60,748 nucleotides of DNA from Pseudomonas sp. BBP2017. GTDB taxonomy: Bacteria > Pseudomonadota > Gammaproteobacteria > Pseudomonadales > Pseudomonadaceae. The stretch is from positions 25,289 to 86,036 of the forward strand of contig NZ_PVZN01000021.1 in assembly GCF_003024385.1 (NCBI RefSeq), given 5' to 3'. This document shows positions 26,880 through 36,526 of the stretch, piece after piece (position 1 is the first letter of the stretch; the number at the start of each line of letters is the position of its first letter). Below the pieces are notes generated by a model, which searched no databases, was not told the origin of the DNA, and saw only the letters and a program-made list of their open reading frames with translations. The translations under genes were made by a program, and so were the position numbers.

Positions 26880-27830
26880 TCAGCGCTTCAGCGCAGCGAC
26901 GAATGGGTGAGCCTCGTTATCAGCGGCGCTGACAATGGCTGCACTGCGGATGGTATTGACCGTTTCAACACAGTGGCGCGCATCTTCGATGCCGTAACCA
27001 CGGCCCGCGAGGATTTCTTCGTAGCTGGTGGTGTGCAGGTCAGTGAAGCCTTCGGAGAACTCCATTTCTTCACCATTGACCGTGATGGAACGGTAGGTTG
27101 GCTTTTTGCCCTTGACCGATTCCGGCAGGTCATTGGCATCGACCGAAAGGAACCAACGCACTCGGGCTTTCTCGTACTCAAGGTAGCCAGCAGCCTTGTG
27201 CTCATTGGTGAAGTGCACAACGTTGCGCTGCAGCTTGCCGAAGATGAAGTGCAGCATGTCGTAGAAATGCACACCAATGTTGGTAGCTACGCCAAACGAC
27301 TTGCGTGGGTCGCCTTTCCAGCTTTTCAGGTACCAGTTGCCGCGCGAGGTGATGTAGGTCAGGTCGACCTCATACTTGTGCGGGTTGTTCTCGCGAGCGA
27401 CCTTGTCTTTCAGGTCAATGATCGCCTGGTGGTGACGCAGTTGCAGGATGTTGTAGAGACGCTTGCCGGTTTCCTGTTCGATCAGGGCCAACTGATCAAG
27501 CATTTCCGGAGTAGGTACCAATGGCTTCTCGCAGATGACGTCGCAGCCCAGGCGGAGGCCAGCGGCGATATGCGGGTAGTGCAGGTAGTTCGGCGAACAG
27601 ATAGCGACATAATCCAGCGCAGTTGCCGGGTCGCGCTTGAGGTTGCAGGCGTGGTCGTAGAAGAACTCGAACTCGGTGAAGAACTCACTCTGCGGCGAAA
27701 TGCTGTCGATGATGCCGACCGAGTCATTGATATCGTAAGCCGAAACCAGGCGGTTGCCGGTGTCTTTGATAGCGCGCATGTGACGAGGGGCGATGTAGCC
27801 AGCTGCGCCAATAAGTGCAAAGTTTTTCAT
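26880..27830 (-). CDS. wbpB: UDP-GlcNAcA 3-dehydrogenase (WbpB)
   Basis: This 316-residue Gfo/Idh/MocA oxidoreductase has the NAD-binding start FALIGAAGYIAPRHMRAI and the CEKPLVPTPEML motif with the family lysine. WbpB oxidises C3 of UDP-GlcNAcA and is coupled to WbpE transamination in P. aeruginosa. Length and order (wbpA, wbpB upstream of wbpD, wbpE) match PAO1. It is expressed in line with wbpA, 74 bp after it. Confidence 0.92.
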   Translation of the reverse strand: MKNFALIGAAGYIAPRHMRAIKDTGNRLVSAYDINDSVGIIDSISPQSEFFTEFEFFYDHACNLKRDPATALDYVAICSPNYLHYPHIAAGLRLGCDVICEKPLVPTPEMLDQLALIEQETGKRLYNILQLRHHQAIIDLKDKVARENNPHKYEVDLTYITSRGNWYLKSWKGDPRKSFGVATNIGVHFYDMLHFIFGKLQRNVVHFTNEHKAAGYLEYEKARVRWFLSVDANDLPESVKGKKPTYRSITVNGEEMEFSEGFTDLHTTSYEEILAGRGYGIEDARHCVETVNTIRSAAIVSAADNEAHPFVAALKR

Positions 27831-27904
27831 GAGGGGTCCTTATAAAACGAGTTAATCCGCCTGGCCACATGGGCACAGGCGGATCGCAACTACGGATGAC
27901 GCAA

Positions 27905-29218
27905 TCAGGCTTTGATGATGTGAGCGGCCGGGGTCCGGTATTTGCCGCGACTGTCCACAACCAGCTTGGCCTTGGCTTCGATCAGCGCGTAATCGAATTT
28001 GTCGTGGTCGGTGGCCAGTACCACGGCGTCGAAACTGGCCAGGTTCTCAGCGGTCAGCGGTTCGCTACTCAGCTCAAAGTGATGCTCGCGCATTTTCGGG
28101 AACTCAGGCACGTGAGGGTCGCTGTAGGCAACGACACCGCCCTTGGCTTCGATCAGTTCCATGATTTCCACGGATGGCGATTCGCGCATGTCATCGACGT
28201 TCTTTTTGTACGCGATGCCGAGCACCAGGATCCGGCTGCCTTTGAGCGCCTTGCCGGCTTCGTTGAGACCATCCATCAGCTTGCCAAGCACGTACTCCGG
28301 CATCGCCTGGTTGACTTCACCCGACAGCTCGATGAAGCGCGTATGCAAGCCGTACTCGCGCGCCTTCCAGGTCAGATAGAAAGGGTCGATAGGAATGCAG
28401 TGCCCGCCCAGACCCGGACCTGGGTAGTAAGGCGTGAAGCCGAACGGCTTGGTAGCTGCGGCGTCAACTACTTCAAAGATATCGATGCCCATACGGTCGG
28501 CAACGATCTTCATTTCGTTGACCAGGCCGATGTTCACAGCGCGGTGAATGTTCTCCAGCAGCTTGGTCATTTCAGCCGCCTTGGTGGAGCTCACCTGAAC
28601 GACTTGGTCGATAGCTTGCTCGTACAGCGCAACGCCGACCTCCAGGCACTGCGGCGTGTGGCCGCCGATGACTTTTGGAATGGTGCGGGTTTCGAAGTTC
28701 GGGTTGCCCGGGTCTTCACGCTCAGGCGAGTACACCAGATAGATGTTCTCGCCGACAACCAGACCACCTTCCTGCACACGTGGCAGCAACTCTTCTTCAG
28801 TGGTACCTGGGTAGGTGGTACTTTCCAGCGACACCACCTGACCGGCGCGAAGGTAAGGTTTCAACGCATCGGTGGTGTTGATCACGAAACTCATGTCTGG
28901 TTCGCGATACTTGTTCAACGGGGTCGGCACGCAGAGAATCAGCGCATCGCACTCGGACACACGGGTAAAGTCAGTCGTTGCTTCGAAGCCACTCTGACGC
29001 GCCTTGGCGATGTTGGCGGCAGGAATATGCTCGATATAGCTCTGACCGGCATTGAGCTTATCGACCTTGGCGTCATCGATATCGATGCCCAGGACATTAA
29101 AGCCAATAGCGTTGTAACGCAGCATCAGCGGCAGGCCGACGTAACCTAGACCCACAATACCAATCAAGGCCTGTCTGCTTTTGAACTTCTCTACCACTGT
29201 CTGTTTAATGTCTGTCAT
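27905..29218 (-). CDS. wbpA: UDP-N-acetylglucosamine 6-dehydrogenase (WbpA)
   Basis: This 437-residue UDP-sugar dehydrogenase has the NAD motif GIVGLGYVGLPLMLRY and the catalytic cysteine in PGLGGHCIPIDPFYL. WbpA oxidises UDP-GlcNAc to UDP-GlcNAcA, the first committed step to ManNAc3NAcA. I chose the ATG at 29218 (MTDIKQTVVEKFKSRQ); the frame stays open 14 codons upstream without a better start. It is the first sugar gene after the two wzz genes, behind a 317-bp gap. Confidence 0.92.
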   Translation of the reverse strand: MTDIKQTVVEKFKSRQALIGIVGLGYVGLPLMLRYNAIGFNVLGIDIDDAKVDKLNAGQSYIEHIPAANIAKARQSGFEATTDFTRVSECDALILCVPTPLNKYREPDMSFVINTTDALKPYLRAGQVVSLESTTYPGTTEEELLPRVQEGGLVVGENIYLVYSPEREDPGNPNFETRTIPKVIGGHTPQCLEVGVALYEQAIDQVVQVSSTKAAEMTKLLENIHRAVNIGLVNEMKIVADRMGIDIFEVVDAAATKPFGFTPYYPGPGLGGHCIPIDPFYLTWKAREYGLHTRFIELSGEVNQAMPEYVLGKLMDGLNEAGKALKGSRILVLGIAYKKNVDDMRESPSVEIMELIEAKGGVVAYSDPHVPEFPKMREHHFELSSEPLTAENLASFDAVVLATDHDKFDYALIEAKAKLVVDSRGKYRTPAAHIIKA

Positions 29219-29535
29219 TTCTCGCAACTCACCTTGAATTATCCTACCCACCCGCGTCACTTTCCTACAGAGGGGGCTTTGCTCCCTACGATTCGTTCGT
29301 CGCCGGCCAAATTAATGCAGCATGCCGCACGCTACGCTTGCGTGTAAAAGGTCTCAAAACGACAGAGGTCCGCGTGGGACAGTCCCTGTGAAAGAGGCTG
29401 CAATCATAGGGACTTGCATACCAATGTTCCATCTAAGTTTGCATGGACGGCAGCCATAATCGCCGAGCGGATTCCACCCTGCAAAGGGCTTGGCCTGGAT
29501 AGCATCAGCGTGACATCAACCAACCGACCAAGCTG
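29219..29535. promoter_or_regulatory. Leader region between wzz and wbpA
   Basis: These 317 bp hold no gene and probably contain a promoter or leader for the wbp genes. On the minus strand, GCGTAGCGTG (29328-29337) resembles the core of the ops/JUMPstart element (GGTAGCGT) bound by RfaH-type factors. The match is partial and could be chance. No clear -35/-10 pair was found. Confidence 0.35.
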
Positions 29536-30885
29536 TCAACTGTTTACCCCGCTTCGAACCATGCCAGGCACCACCACACGCTCGGCTGAGCCCTCAATTT
29601 CGAGAGTCCTCATCTGCCGGAGTCTTGATTTGAACATACCGCGCGTGAGCGCGATGATGGCACCCAGGAGTAGACCACCAGCCAATGCAAAGGCAACAAT
29701 CAGGACTTTGCGTGGTTTGATAGGCCGGTTTGGCGCCACCGCTTGCTGGTCGATGCTCACCAAGCGCAACTGTTTCATGTCAGTATCAATACCCTGCAAG
29801 CGCATCCGTTCCACGCGCAGCGACTCGATGCCCTCGAGAAAAACGGCTTCATTTTTTCGAGCCTTGAGGCTTTCAACCTGACGGTTGGACGCCAACAACA
29901 TCAGTTCTTTTCGGATCTGAGCCACCCGAGGCTCTGTGAAATCGTCAGAGCTGCGTTTACGCAAGGTATTGCGCTCGGCTTCGAGCACATCAGCCCCCAG
30001 GAAGTACAATGGAATTTGCTGACTATTCACCTCGGTGCGAATCACATTAGCGTTTCCGAGGGATTCGTCGGCCATCGCCGACGGTGTCGATGGTCTTTTA
30101 AGCCCCAGGCTTCTAGCGATGGTGATCGCTTCATCAAGTTGCGCCAAACGAGCTTCGCGACGCATTTTCAGCTGAACGCGTAGCGCCTTGAGCTCATCCT
30201 GCAGTTGAGCCCGCTTGATATCATCCTCTTCAACCAGCCTCGCAATTCGGCTCTGCTTTTTAGCCTCGTATTCAGAAACTGCCGACTTCAGGTTAGCGTC
30301 AATTTCCGCCAAACGGTTACCAATAATCACCTGAAGATCTTCTGTAAGCTGCAGGCGCTCTCGCTCTACAGCGTAGGTCACAAAGTCGTTAAGAATTGCG
30401 GCGCCATCCAGCCCTTTTTCATAGCGCATCTTCACACCAATATAGGCGCTCAGCAGCTCGGTTTTCTTGGGGTCAGGCTGCACCACCTTCAGCGCATCGT
30501 GATTGAAGTTACTAAAAGCCTGTTCTGGCGTTCCACCGATAGAACTGTAGGCTTCTATCAACTCGGGCCGAGACCGAAAAAAATTCCAACGTGTATCGTA
30601 GGAATCCAATGCAGCGCCCACCCGCTTAAGCGCTTTCTCTGGAGGCAAGTTGTAGATCTTCGATCGGTTTAATAAATCTAGATCGTTCAACGCCACGGGG
30701 CGCAGAACTGTATTCACCTCATACACTGGAGTGACCAGGTATGCATAGACAGCCCCAAGCACTGCGCACAGAATACCGACGCTGCCGATCAGCGCCTTGC
30801 GACGCCAAAGCGACTGGAGAATATTGAAGAGATCGATCTCATCCTGAGCATGATGTACTGAAGAAACTCGAGAAACGCTAGTCAC
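29536..30885 (-). CDS. wzz: O-antigen chain-length determinant (Wzz family), second copy
   Basis: This Wzz protein has an N-terminal EIDLFNILQSLWRRKALI, a first membrane segment just after, a long periplasmic coiled-coil region (about residues 170-330) and a C-terminal PNRPIKPRKVLIVAFALAGG with the proline-rich second membrane segment. It controls the modal length of the O-antigen. I prefer the GTG at 30885 because EIDLF then lies near the start as in the neighbouring Wzz; an ATG at 30933 is in frame but has AGGG directly against it. It is longer than the other Wzz, as in strains with a long or very long mode. Confidence 0.87.
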   Translation of the reverse strand: MTSVSRVSSVHHAQDEIDLFNILQSLWRRKALIGSVGILCAVLGAVYAYLVTPVYEVNTVLRPVALNDLDLLNRSKIYNLPPEKALKRVGAALDSYDTRWNFFRSRPELIEAYSSIGGTPEQAFSNFNHDALKVVQPDPKKTELLSAYIGVKMRYEKGLDGAAILNDFVTYAVERERLQLTEDLQVIIGNRLAEIDANLKSAVSEYEAKKQSRIARLVEEDDIKRAQLQDELKALRVQLKMRREARLAQLDEAITIARSLGLKRPSTPSAMADESLGNANVIRTEVNSQQIPLYFLGADVLEAERNTLRKRSSDDFTEPRVAQIRKELMLLASNRQVESLKARKNEAVFLEGIESLRVERMRLQGIDTDMKQLRLVSIDQQAVAPNRPIKPRKVLIVAFALAGGLLLGAIIALTRGMFKSRLRQMRTLEIEGSAERVVVPGMVRSGVNS

Positions 30886-31078
30886 TGCGAACGCCTGTCT
30901 AGTAAAGGGGCAAAACTCACCCAAGACAGGCATCCCTGGAACATAGCTCGGCAGTCAGCAGAGCCATCCATCAGTACAACCCATGTCATCGGTGACGGGG
31001 CCGCCATTCTCGCACCATCCGTCACCTCACAACAACCTCAGGTACTATCTCTTTGCCATTAACCAATTCGCCTTATAG

Positions 31079-32113
31079 TTAGGTCGCCTTCCGCCTGACC
31101 CAAACATCTCTGCCCATTGCGACCGCCAACCCCAAGCCGACACCGATCACTACACTCAACAACACAATCAAAACCTTCCTAGGTTTTACCGGCTTGTCAG
31201 GCTGGTCAACCACGCCATCCTGCTGATAAACAGCGATGGCTGCAGGCTCAATCTTGAGGTTACGGTAGAAAGCCAATTTTTCCTGCTTGCTGCGCAGCCC
31301 AGCGATGAAAGGGTCGTCAGAGGCGCGTGACTCGAGGTTCGCGATTACCGCCTCTAGCGCCTTGCTGCCGCGCATATAGGTCAGAGTTCCATCCATACCG
31401 GCCGAAACCTCACCTGAAATAATCGGCGGCTTTTCAAGACCAATGGAACGAGCAACTCTGAGCGCTTCACTGAGCTGGATTATTTCGTCCTGTCGAGTCT
31501 TGCGAGCTGCAGCTCGAGCGCCGTCTATCTGCTGCTGAAGATTATCCGCCTTGACCAATGCTTCGCTTTGATTTCCCTTTAGCACTTCAAGCTTGGCTTG
31601 CGATGCTGCCATTTCCGCGTACGTAGCCACCCATACTGCTGCTTGTTGCGGATCTTCGACACTGGCCGTGATGACAAACCGAGATGGCGAATCTTTTGCA
31701 GCAACACCGATTTTCAGGAGGCGATTGAACTGACTGTACAGCGCATCGCGAGACTCGCCACGCCCCCCGTCACTGAGCGTCGGCAGATAGACCGAACGAA
31801 AAAACTTGTTACGCACAGTTTCAGATTGAAGTGATCGCAGATAAACCTCATACACGTCCTTGATAGTGAGCATGCTGAGCCCAGTATCGCCCCCCCGACC
31901 ATAATTCAATTGGGCGATGTCATTCTGTGACGGCGGCTGAACGTAAAGTTTTGCCTCATAGATTGGCGAGGCCAATTTTGCGTACGCAACCCCTAAGATG
32001 ATGATCGGTAGCGCGATGACGGCTACCCAGACCTTTTGCCTCCACACCCCTTGAACAAGCTCAAACAGGTCAACCTCATCACTACCACTCAGGCGCTCAG
32101 ATTCATTGCGCAT
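31079..32113 (-). CDS. wzz: O-antigen chain-length determinant (Wzz family), first copy
   Basis: The 344-residue Wzz protein has EVDLFELVQGVWRQKVWV, a first membrane segment, a periplasmic helical domain and the C-terminal PDKPVKPRKVLIVLLSVVIG with the second membrane segment. It lies just upstream of the longer Wzz, on the same strand, separated by about 150-190 bp. The two are only moderately similar, so they are not a recent duplication. It is the first gene of the O-antigen locus, in the position of PAO1 wzz near ihfB. Confidence 0.9.
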   Translation of the reverse strand: MRNESERLSGSDEVDLFELVQGVWRQKVWVAVIALPIIILGVAYAKLASPIYEAKLYVQPPSQNDIAQLNYGRGGDTGLSMLTIKDVYEVYLRSLQSETVRNKFFRSVYLPTLSDGGRGESRDALYSQFNRLLKIGVAAKDSPSRFVITASVEDPQQAAVWVATYAEMAASQAKLEVLKGNQSEALVKADNLQQQIDGARAAARKTRQDEIIQLSEALRVARSIGLEKPPIISGEVSAGMDGTLTYMRGSKALEAVIANLESRASDDPFIAGLRSKQEKLAFYRNLKIEPAAIAVYQQDGVVDQPDKPVKPRKVLIVLLSVVIGVGLGLAVAMGRDVWVRRKAT

Positions 32114-32377
32114 TTATTCTAATTTTCCTTGGGTCCGTCTAACTGCATTCGTACTTAAGGTGCACGGTCGTCGTGCTTGGCCCACCTCTTCAGCCCAGAG
32201 CCAGGCGGTTTTGTCGCTTCTCTCCCTGAAGAGTAGCGGCATTTGGCCAACATGCTTACGAGACATACCCCTTACTTCATCGGCACTCTGAGCCTCAATC
32301 TTTAATTTGCAGTAGAGCACCTGAAAGCGCAATAAGTTCCATCACAATCGACCGGCAACCTGCTCGCCGCCAAACGG

Positions 32378-33835
32378 TCAACCACCCCCTGGAATCGTCA
32401 CCTTCACCTCCAATCCCTCTTGGGCATAACGCCGCTGCAGCGCCACAGCCAAGCCCCTCTTCGCCGCCTCCTCACCATGCACCAATACCACCTCACCAGG
32501 CGGCTGCCCCATACCCAGCGCAAACCCCACCAACCCCACCTGATCCGCATGCCCGGAATAGCCTTCCAAGGTGATGACCTTCGCGCGCACTTCATACATC
32601 TGCGCATCCAGGTCGATCTTGACGAAACCTCCCGCCCCCTGCGTCGCCTGGATCACAGCCCCGGGAGTGCCTTTTACCTGATGCCCGACAAACACCACCT
32701 CATGCCGCGGGTCGCCCAGCATGGCTTTGAGATAGTTGACGATACGACCACCCGAGCACATGCCGTTACCGGCAATGACAATAGCCGGGCGACCCGTGCT
32801 CTTGAGGTAATTGACCACCTGCTGGTGCCTGGCGTGGGTGTCGATGCTGATGAGCTGGCGAAACCCCAACGGCGCTCGCCCCTGACTCAGACGCTGCCTG
32901 GCTTCGTCATTCCAATACTCGCGCAGGTCGCGGTAGGCCTGGGTGATGCGATGGGCCAATGGCGAGTCGAGAATGATCGGCAGCTGCGACCAGTCTATAG
33001 CCTGGAGCGGATCGACTTCGGGGCTACCCTCCTCTTCCTTTAATAGCGCCTTGCGATAGAGGATGTCTTCTATCTCGTAGAGCAACTCCTGGGTGCGACC
33101 CAAGCTGAACGCCGGGATCATGATAGTGCCTTGATCGGCAAGGGCCCGATCAATAGCCGCTTCAAGCCGCTGTTGACGCTGGCTGCGATCAGCATGCAGG
33201 CGGTCGCCGTAGGTGCTTTCCAGCACCAGGATGTCGGCGCGTTCGGGTGGCTGCACGCTGCGCAGCAACGGATTGCAAGGCGCCCCCAGATCACCGGAGA
33301 AGACGATGCGGGTGTCGCTACCGCTCCCGATATCCTCGACGTCGCACTCGACATAAGCCGAGCCCAGCAGGTGGCCGGCGCGCTGCAGGCGGATTCGGCA
33401 TTTGACGGTTTCGCGCTCGACGAGCGAATGCCACTGCCCGAAGGCCAAGGGCACGATGAGCTGCTGGATATGTTCGATGTAGCGGGCTACCTGGGCCGGC
33501 TCGCTGCTGATGCCGAGCCTGTAGGCATCTTCCAACACCAATGGTAGCAAGCGTGCGGAAGGCTCGCTGCAGAGGATCGGGCCGCGAAAGCCTGCGGCCA
33601 GCAGTGCCGGGATGCGGCCGACGTGATCGAGATGAACATGGGTGACGATCAGCGCCGCTATGCCCTGGACGTCAAACGCTACATGCTGCCCATCGACCTG
33701 CGATGGTGCATCCACCCCCTGCTCCAGGCCGCAATCGACCAACAGGCTGCTGTAGTCGTCAAGATGAAGCTGGTGGCAGGAGCCGGTGACACCGCGGGTG
33801 GCACCATGATGCGAGAGAAAGGGATAGCGCGTCAT
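32378..33835 (-). CDS. Beta-CASP metallo-beta-lactamase-fold hydrolase (RNA/DNA nuclease-like)
   Basis: The 485-residue protein has the metal-binding HVHLDHVGR motif near residue 65, RAGHLLGSA, SGDLG, the beta-CASP insertion and a C-terminal LEGYSGHADQVGLVGF of the RMMBL type. Such proteins relate to CPSF73 and archaeal RNA-processing nucleases. Its substrate in Pseudomonas is not shown here. It lies between wzz and the lapA-ihfB-rpsA block. The 264-bp gap before it (32114-32377) shows no gene. Confidence 0.85.
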   Translation of the reverse strand: MTRYPFLSHHGATRGVTGSCHQLHLDDYSSLLVDCGLEQGVDAPSQVDGQHVAFDVQGIAALIVTHVHLDHVGRIPALLAAGFRGPILCSEPSARLLPLVLEDAYRLGISSEPAQVARYIEHIQQLIVPLAFGQWHSLVERETVKCRIRLQRAGHLLGSAYVECDVEDIGSGSDTRIVFSGDLGAPCNPLLRSVQPPERADILVLESTYGDRLHADRSQRQQRLEAAIDRALADQGTIMIPAFSLGRTQELLYEIEDILYRKALLKEEEGSPEVDPLQAIDWSQLPIILDSPLAHRITQAYRDLREYWNDEARQRLSQGRAPLGFRQLISIDTHARHQQVVNYLKSTGRPAIVIAGNGMCSGGRIVNYLKAMLGDPRHEVVFVGHQVKGTPGAVIQATQGAGGFVKIDLDAQMYEVRAKVITLEGYSGHADQVGLVGFALGMGQPPGEVVLVHGEEAAKRGLAVALQRRYAQEGLEVKVTIPGGG

Positions 33836-33952
33836 GAGAGGTATGCTCCAGGCTGACGAAGAGTGGCGCTATCTTCCACCCCTCTCCTAAGAACCTCATT
33901 AGGCGAAATCGCGGCAACCTGTAAGAGAACTCCCCCTGAGCAGGAAGTCCGC

Positions 33953-34192
33953 TCAAGGCGCAGTCCGCACACGGCGCTTGCTGCGCAGTACGCCATAGGT
34001 CGCCAGCAATGGACCGATCGCCAGGCCCAGCAGCAAGGCAGCCAGTACTGGCACCGCCACTGGCATCGCTGGCGCCGACCAGCCGAACATGACCAAGGCA
34101 ACGGCTTGCTGGTTTTCCAGCACGAAAAACAGCACCAGCGTCGCCAATGCCAGAATGAACAGCAACGCTAAGGCGCGCTTGAGATTACGCAT
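33953..34192 (-). CDS. LapA-domain inner-membrane protein (DUF1049)
   Basis: The 79-residue protein has two hydrophobic segments (LALLFILALATLVLFFVL and VAVPVLAALLLGLAIGPLLA) around an ENQQAV loop, the pattern of the lipopolysaccharide assembly protein A domain. In E. coli, LapA works with LapB to control LpxC turnover. No lapB lies next to it here. It follows ihfB by 20 bp and is likely co-transcribed. Confidence 0.85.
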   Translation of the reverse strand: MRNLKRALALLFILALATLVLFFVLENQQAVALVMFGWSAPAMPVAVPVLAALLLGLAIGPLLATYGVLRSKRRVRTAP

Positions 34193-34212
34193 GACTCGCT
34201 CCCTGGCGATGA

Positions 34213-34515
34213 TTAGCCGGCATGTTCATGCTGCTCATCTTCATTGACGCGGTCGCGCAGCTCTTTACCCGGCTTGAAATGCGGCACGAACTTGCCATCG
34301 AGACTGACCGACTGGCCGGTCTTGGGGTTGCGCCCCACCCGCGGTGCACGGTAGTGCAAGGAAAAGCTGCCAAAGCCACGAATCTCGATGCGATCCCCAG
34401 TCGCCAGGCACTGAGACATCTGTTCAAGCATGGTCTTGATGGCCAGCTCGACATCCTTGGATGAGAGCAGCCCTTGATGGGTGACAATACGTTCGATCAG
34501 CTCCGACTTCGTCAT
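34213..34515 (-). CDS. ihfB: Integration host factor beta subunit
   Basis: The 100-residue DNA-bending protein has the HU/IHF fold signature GFGSFSLHYRAPRVGRNPKT with the DNA-intercalating proline arm. It pairs with IhfA to bend DNA at promoters and recombination sites. Its place directly after rpsA is conserved in gammaproteobacteria. The gap to rpsA holds the rpsA terminator and so probably its own promoter. Confidence 0.97.
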   Translation of the reverse strand: MTKSELIERIVTHQGLLSSKDVELAIKTMLEQMSQCLATGDRIEIRGFGSFSLHYRAPRVGRNPKTGQSVSLDGKFVPHFKPGKELRDRVNEDEQHEHAG

Positions 34516-34731
34516 ATTTTTCCCTTCTTTATCAAGCAGCTAGATCATTGCTTCATTGTTTTTAGCATGACCTGAGGATTTTGAACAGGGCGGTTATTGA
34601 CTTAATCGTGGATTCTTGTATCACCCCCTTCTTGGGAAAATCATGGCACTTTGCCTGTAGCTTTGCCAAAGCCTGCCAGCACAAGGGTTACAGCGCTAAA
34701 CGCAACCCGGGACAGGCTAAATCGCAGGCAC

Positions 34732-34763
34732 AAAAAAGGGCGACCGAAGTCGCCCTTTTTTTG
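34732..34763 (-). terminator. Rho-independent terminator after rpsA
   Basis: On the minus strand, a GC stem (GGGCGAC / GTCGCCC) with the tetraloop TTCG is flanked by long A and T runs, 14 bp after the rpsA stop. It is symmetric, so it could also act on the other strand. The rest of 34516-34776 shows no gene. Confidence 0.9.
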
Positions 34764-34776
34764 ATCCAAGCAGAAC

Positions 34777-36453
34777 TTAGTTCTGTTTGGCCATTGCCTG
34801 ACGCAGCAGCGCGGCCATGGTGGTATCAGCAGCTTCCGGAGCAGTTTCTTTCAGGCTCTGGATGGCTTCTTTCTCTTCAGCGTCGTCTTTCGACTTGATG
34901 GAGAGGCTGATCACGCGGCTCTTGCGGTCAACGCTGATGATCTTGGCTTCGATCTCTTCGCCTTCCTTCAGGACGTTACGCGCGTCTTCAACGCGGTCAC
35001 GGCTGATTTCGGAAGCTTTCAGAGTGGCTTCGATGTCGTCGGCCAGGGTGATGATAGCGCCCTTGGCGTCAACTTCTTTAACGATACCTTTGACGATAGC
35101 GCCTTTGTCGTTGACAGCAACGTAGTTGGAGAACGGATCGTCTTCCAGCTGCTTGATACCCAGGGAGATACGCTCACGCTCTGGATCAACCGACAGGATC
35201 ACGGTGTCCAGCTCGTCGCCCTTCTTGAAGCGACGTACGGCTTCTTCGCCCACTTCGTTCCAGGAGATGTCGGACAGGTGAACCAGACCGTCGATGCCGC
35301 CGTCCAGACCAATGAAGATACCGAAATCGGTGATCGACTTGATGGTGCCGGAGATCTTGTCGCCCTTGTTGAACTGGCCAGAGAAGTCTTCCCATGGGTT
35401 GGACTTGCACTGCTTGATGCCCAGGGAGATACGACGACGCTCTTCGTCGATGTCCAGAACCATGACTTCCACTTCGTCGCCGACTTGTACGACTTTCGAA
35501 GGGTGGATGTTCTTGTTGGTCCAGTCCATTTCGGAAACGTGTACCAGGCCTTCAACGCCTTCTTCCAGCTCAGCGAAGCAGCCGTAGTCGGTCAGGTTGG
35601 TAACACGCGCCATGACGCGGGTGCTTTCTGGGTAACGGGCTTTGATAGCAACCCATGGATCTTCACCCAGTTGCTTCAGGCCCAGGGATACACGGTTACG
35701 CTCGCGATCGTACTTCAGAACCTTGACATCGATCTCGTCGCCAACGTTGACGATTTCCGATGGGTGCTTGATACGCTTCCAGGCCATGTCGGTGATGTGC
35801 AGCAAGCCATCAACGCCGCCCAGGTCAACGAATGCGCCGTAGTCGGTGAGGTTCTTGACGATACCTTTGACCTGCTGGCCTTCCTGCAGCGATTCCAGCA
35901 GAGCTTCGCGCTCGGCGCTGTTTTCGGCTTCCAGGACGCTGCGACGGGAAACGACAACGTTGTTGCGCTTCTGGTCCAGCTTGATGACCTTGAATTCCAG
36001 CTCTTTGCCTTCCAGGTGGGTGGTGTCGCGCACTGGGCGGACATCAACCAGGGAGCCCGGCAGGAACGCACGGATACCGTTAACGTCGACAGTGAAGCCG
36101 CCTTTAACCTTACCGTTGATAACGCCCTTGACCACTTCTTCGGCGGCGAAAGCTGCTTCCAGAACAATCCAGCACTCGGCGCGCTTGGCTTTTTCACGGG
36201 ACAGTTTGGTTTCGCCAAAGCCGTCTTCGACCGCGTCCAGCGCAACGTGAACTTCGTCACCGACCTTGATGGTCAGCTCGCCAGCTTCGTTGTAGAACTG
36301 CTCGAGCGGGATGACGCCCTCGGACTTCAGGCCAGCGTGTACGGTAACCCAGTCGCCGTCGATGTCGACAACGATACCGGTGATGATCGCACCCGGCTGA
36401 AGATTGAGGGTTTTCAGGCTTTCTTCAAAGAGTTCTGCAAAGCTTTCGCTCAT
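34777..36453 (-). CDS. rpsA: 30S ribosomal protein S1
   Basis: The 558-residue protein holds six S1 RNA-binding domains in a row, seen as repeats of G.V..ITDYGAFVDLGGVDGL and DRERNRVSLGLKQL. S1 recruits mRNA to the small subunit. The length is usual for Pseudomonas. It lies between cmk and ihfB in the conserved order. The ATG at 36453 gives MSESFAELFEESL, the typical start. Confidence 0.98.
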   Translation of the reverse strand: MSESFAELFEESLKTLNLQPGAIITGIVVDIDGDWVTVHAGLKSEGVIPLEQFYNEAGELTIKVGDEVHVALDAVEDGFGETKLSREKAKRAECWIVLEAAFAAEEVVKGVINGKVKGGFTVDVNGIRAFLPGSLVDVRPVRDTTHLEGKELEFKVIKLDQKRNNVVVSRRSVLEAENSAEREALLESLQEGQQVKGIVKNLTDYGAFVDLGGVDGLLHITDMAWKRIKHPSEIVNVGDEIDVKVLKYDRERNRVSLGLKQLGEDPWVAIKARYPESTRVMARVTNLTDYGCFAELEEGVEGLVHVSEMDWTNKNIHPSKVVQVGDEVEVMVLDIDEERRRISLGIKQCKSNPWEDFSGQFNKGDKISGTIKSITDFGIFIGLDGGIDGLVHLSDISWNEVGEEAVRRFKKGDELDTVILSVDPERERISLGIKQLEDDPFSNYVAVNDKGAIVKGIVKEVDAKGAIITLADDIEATLKASEISRDRVEDARNVLKEGEEIEAKIISVDRKSRVISLSIKSKDDAEEKEAIQSLKETAPEAADTTMAALLRQAMAKQN

Positions 36454-36526
36454 TTTAATTCCTGTAAATAAGGGCGAAACATACGCCCATCAGCCACATT
36501 CCAGACAATGTGGGTTTCGTTCATAT

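Noticed and set aside
27869..29149. + strand open frame over wbpA
   Set aside because: Antisense shadow of wbpA with no recognisable motif.
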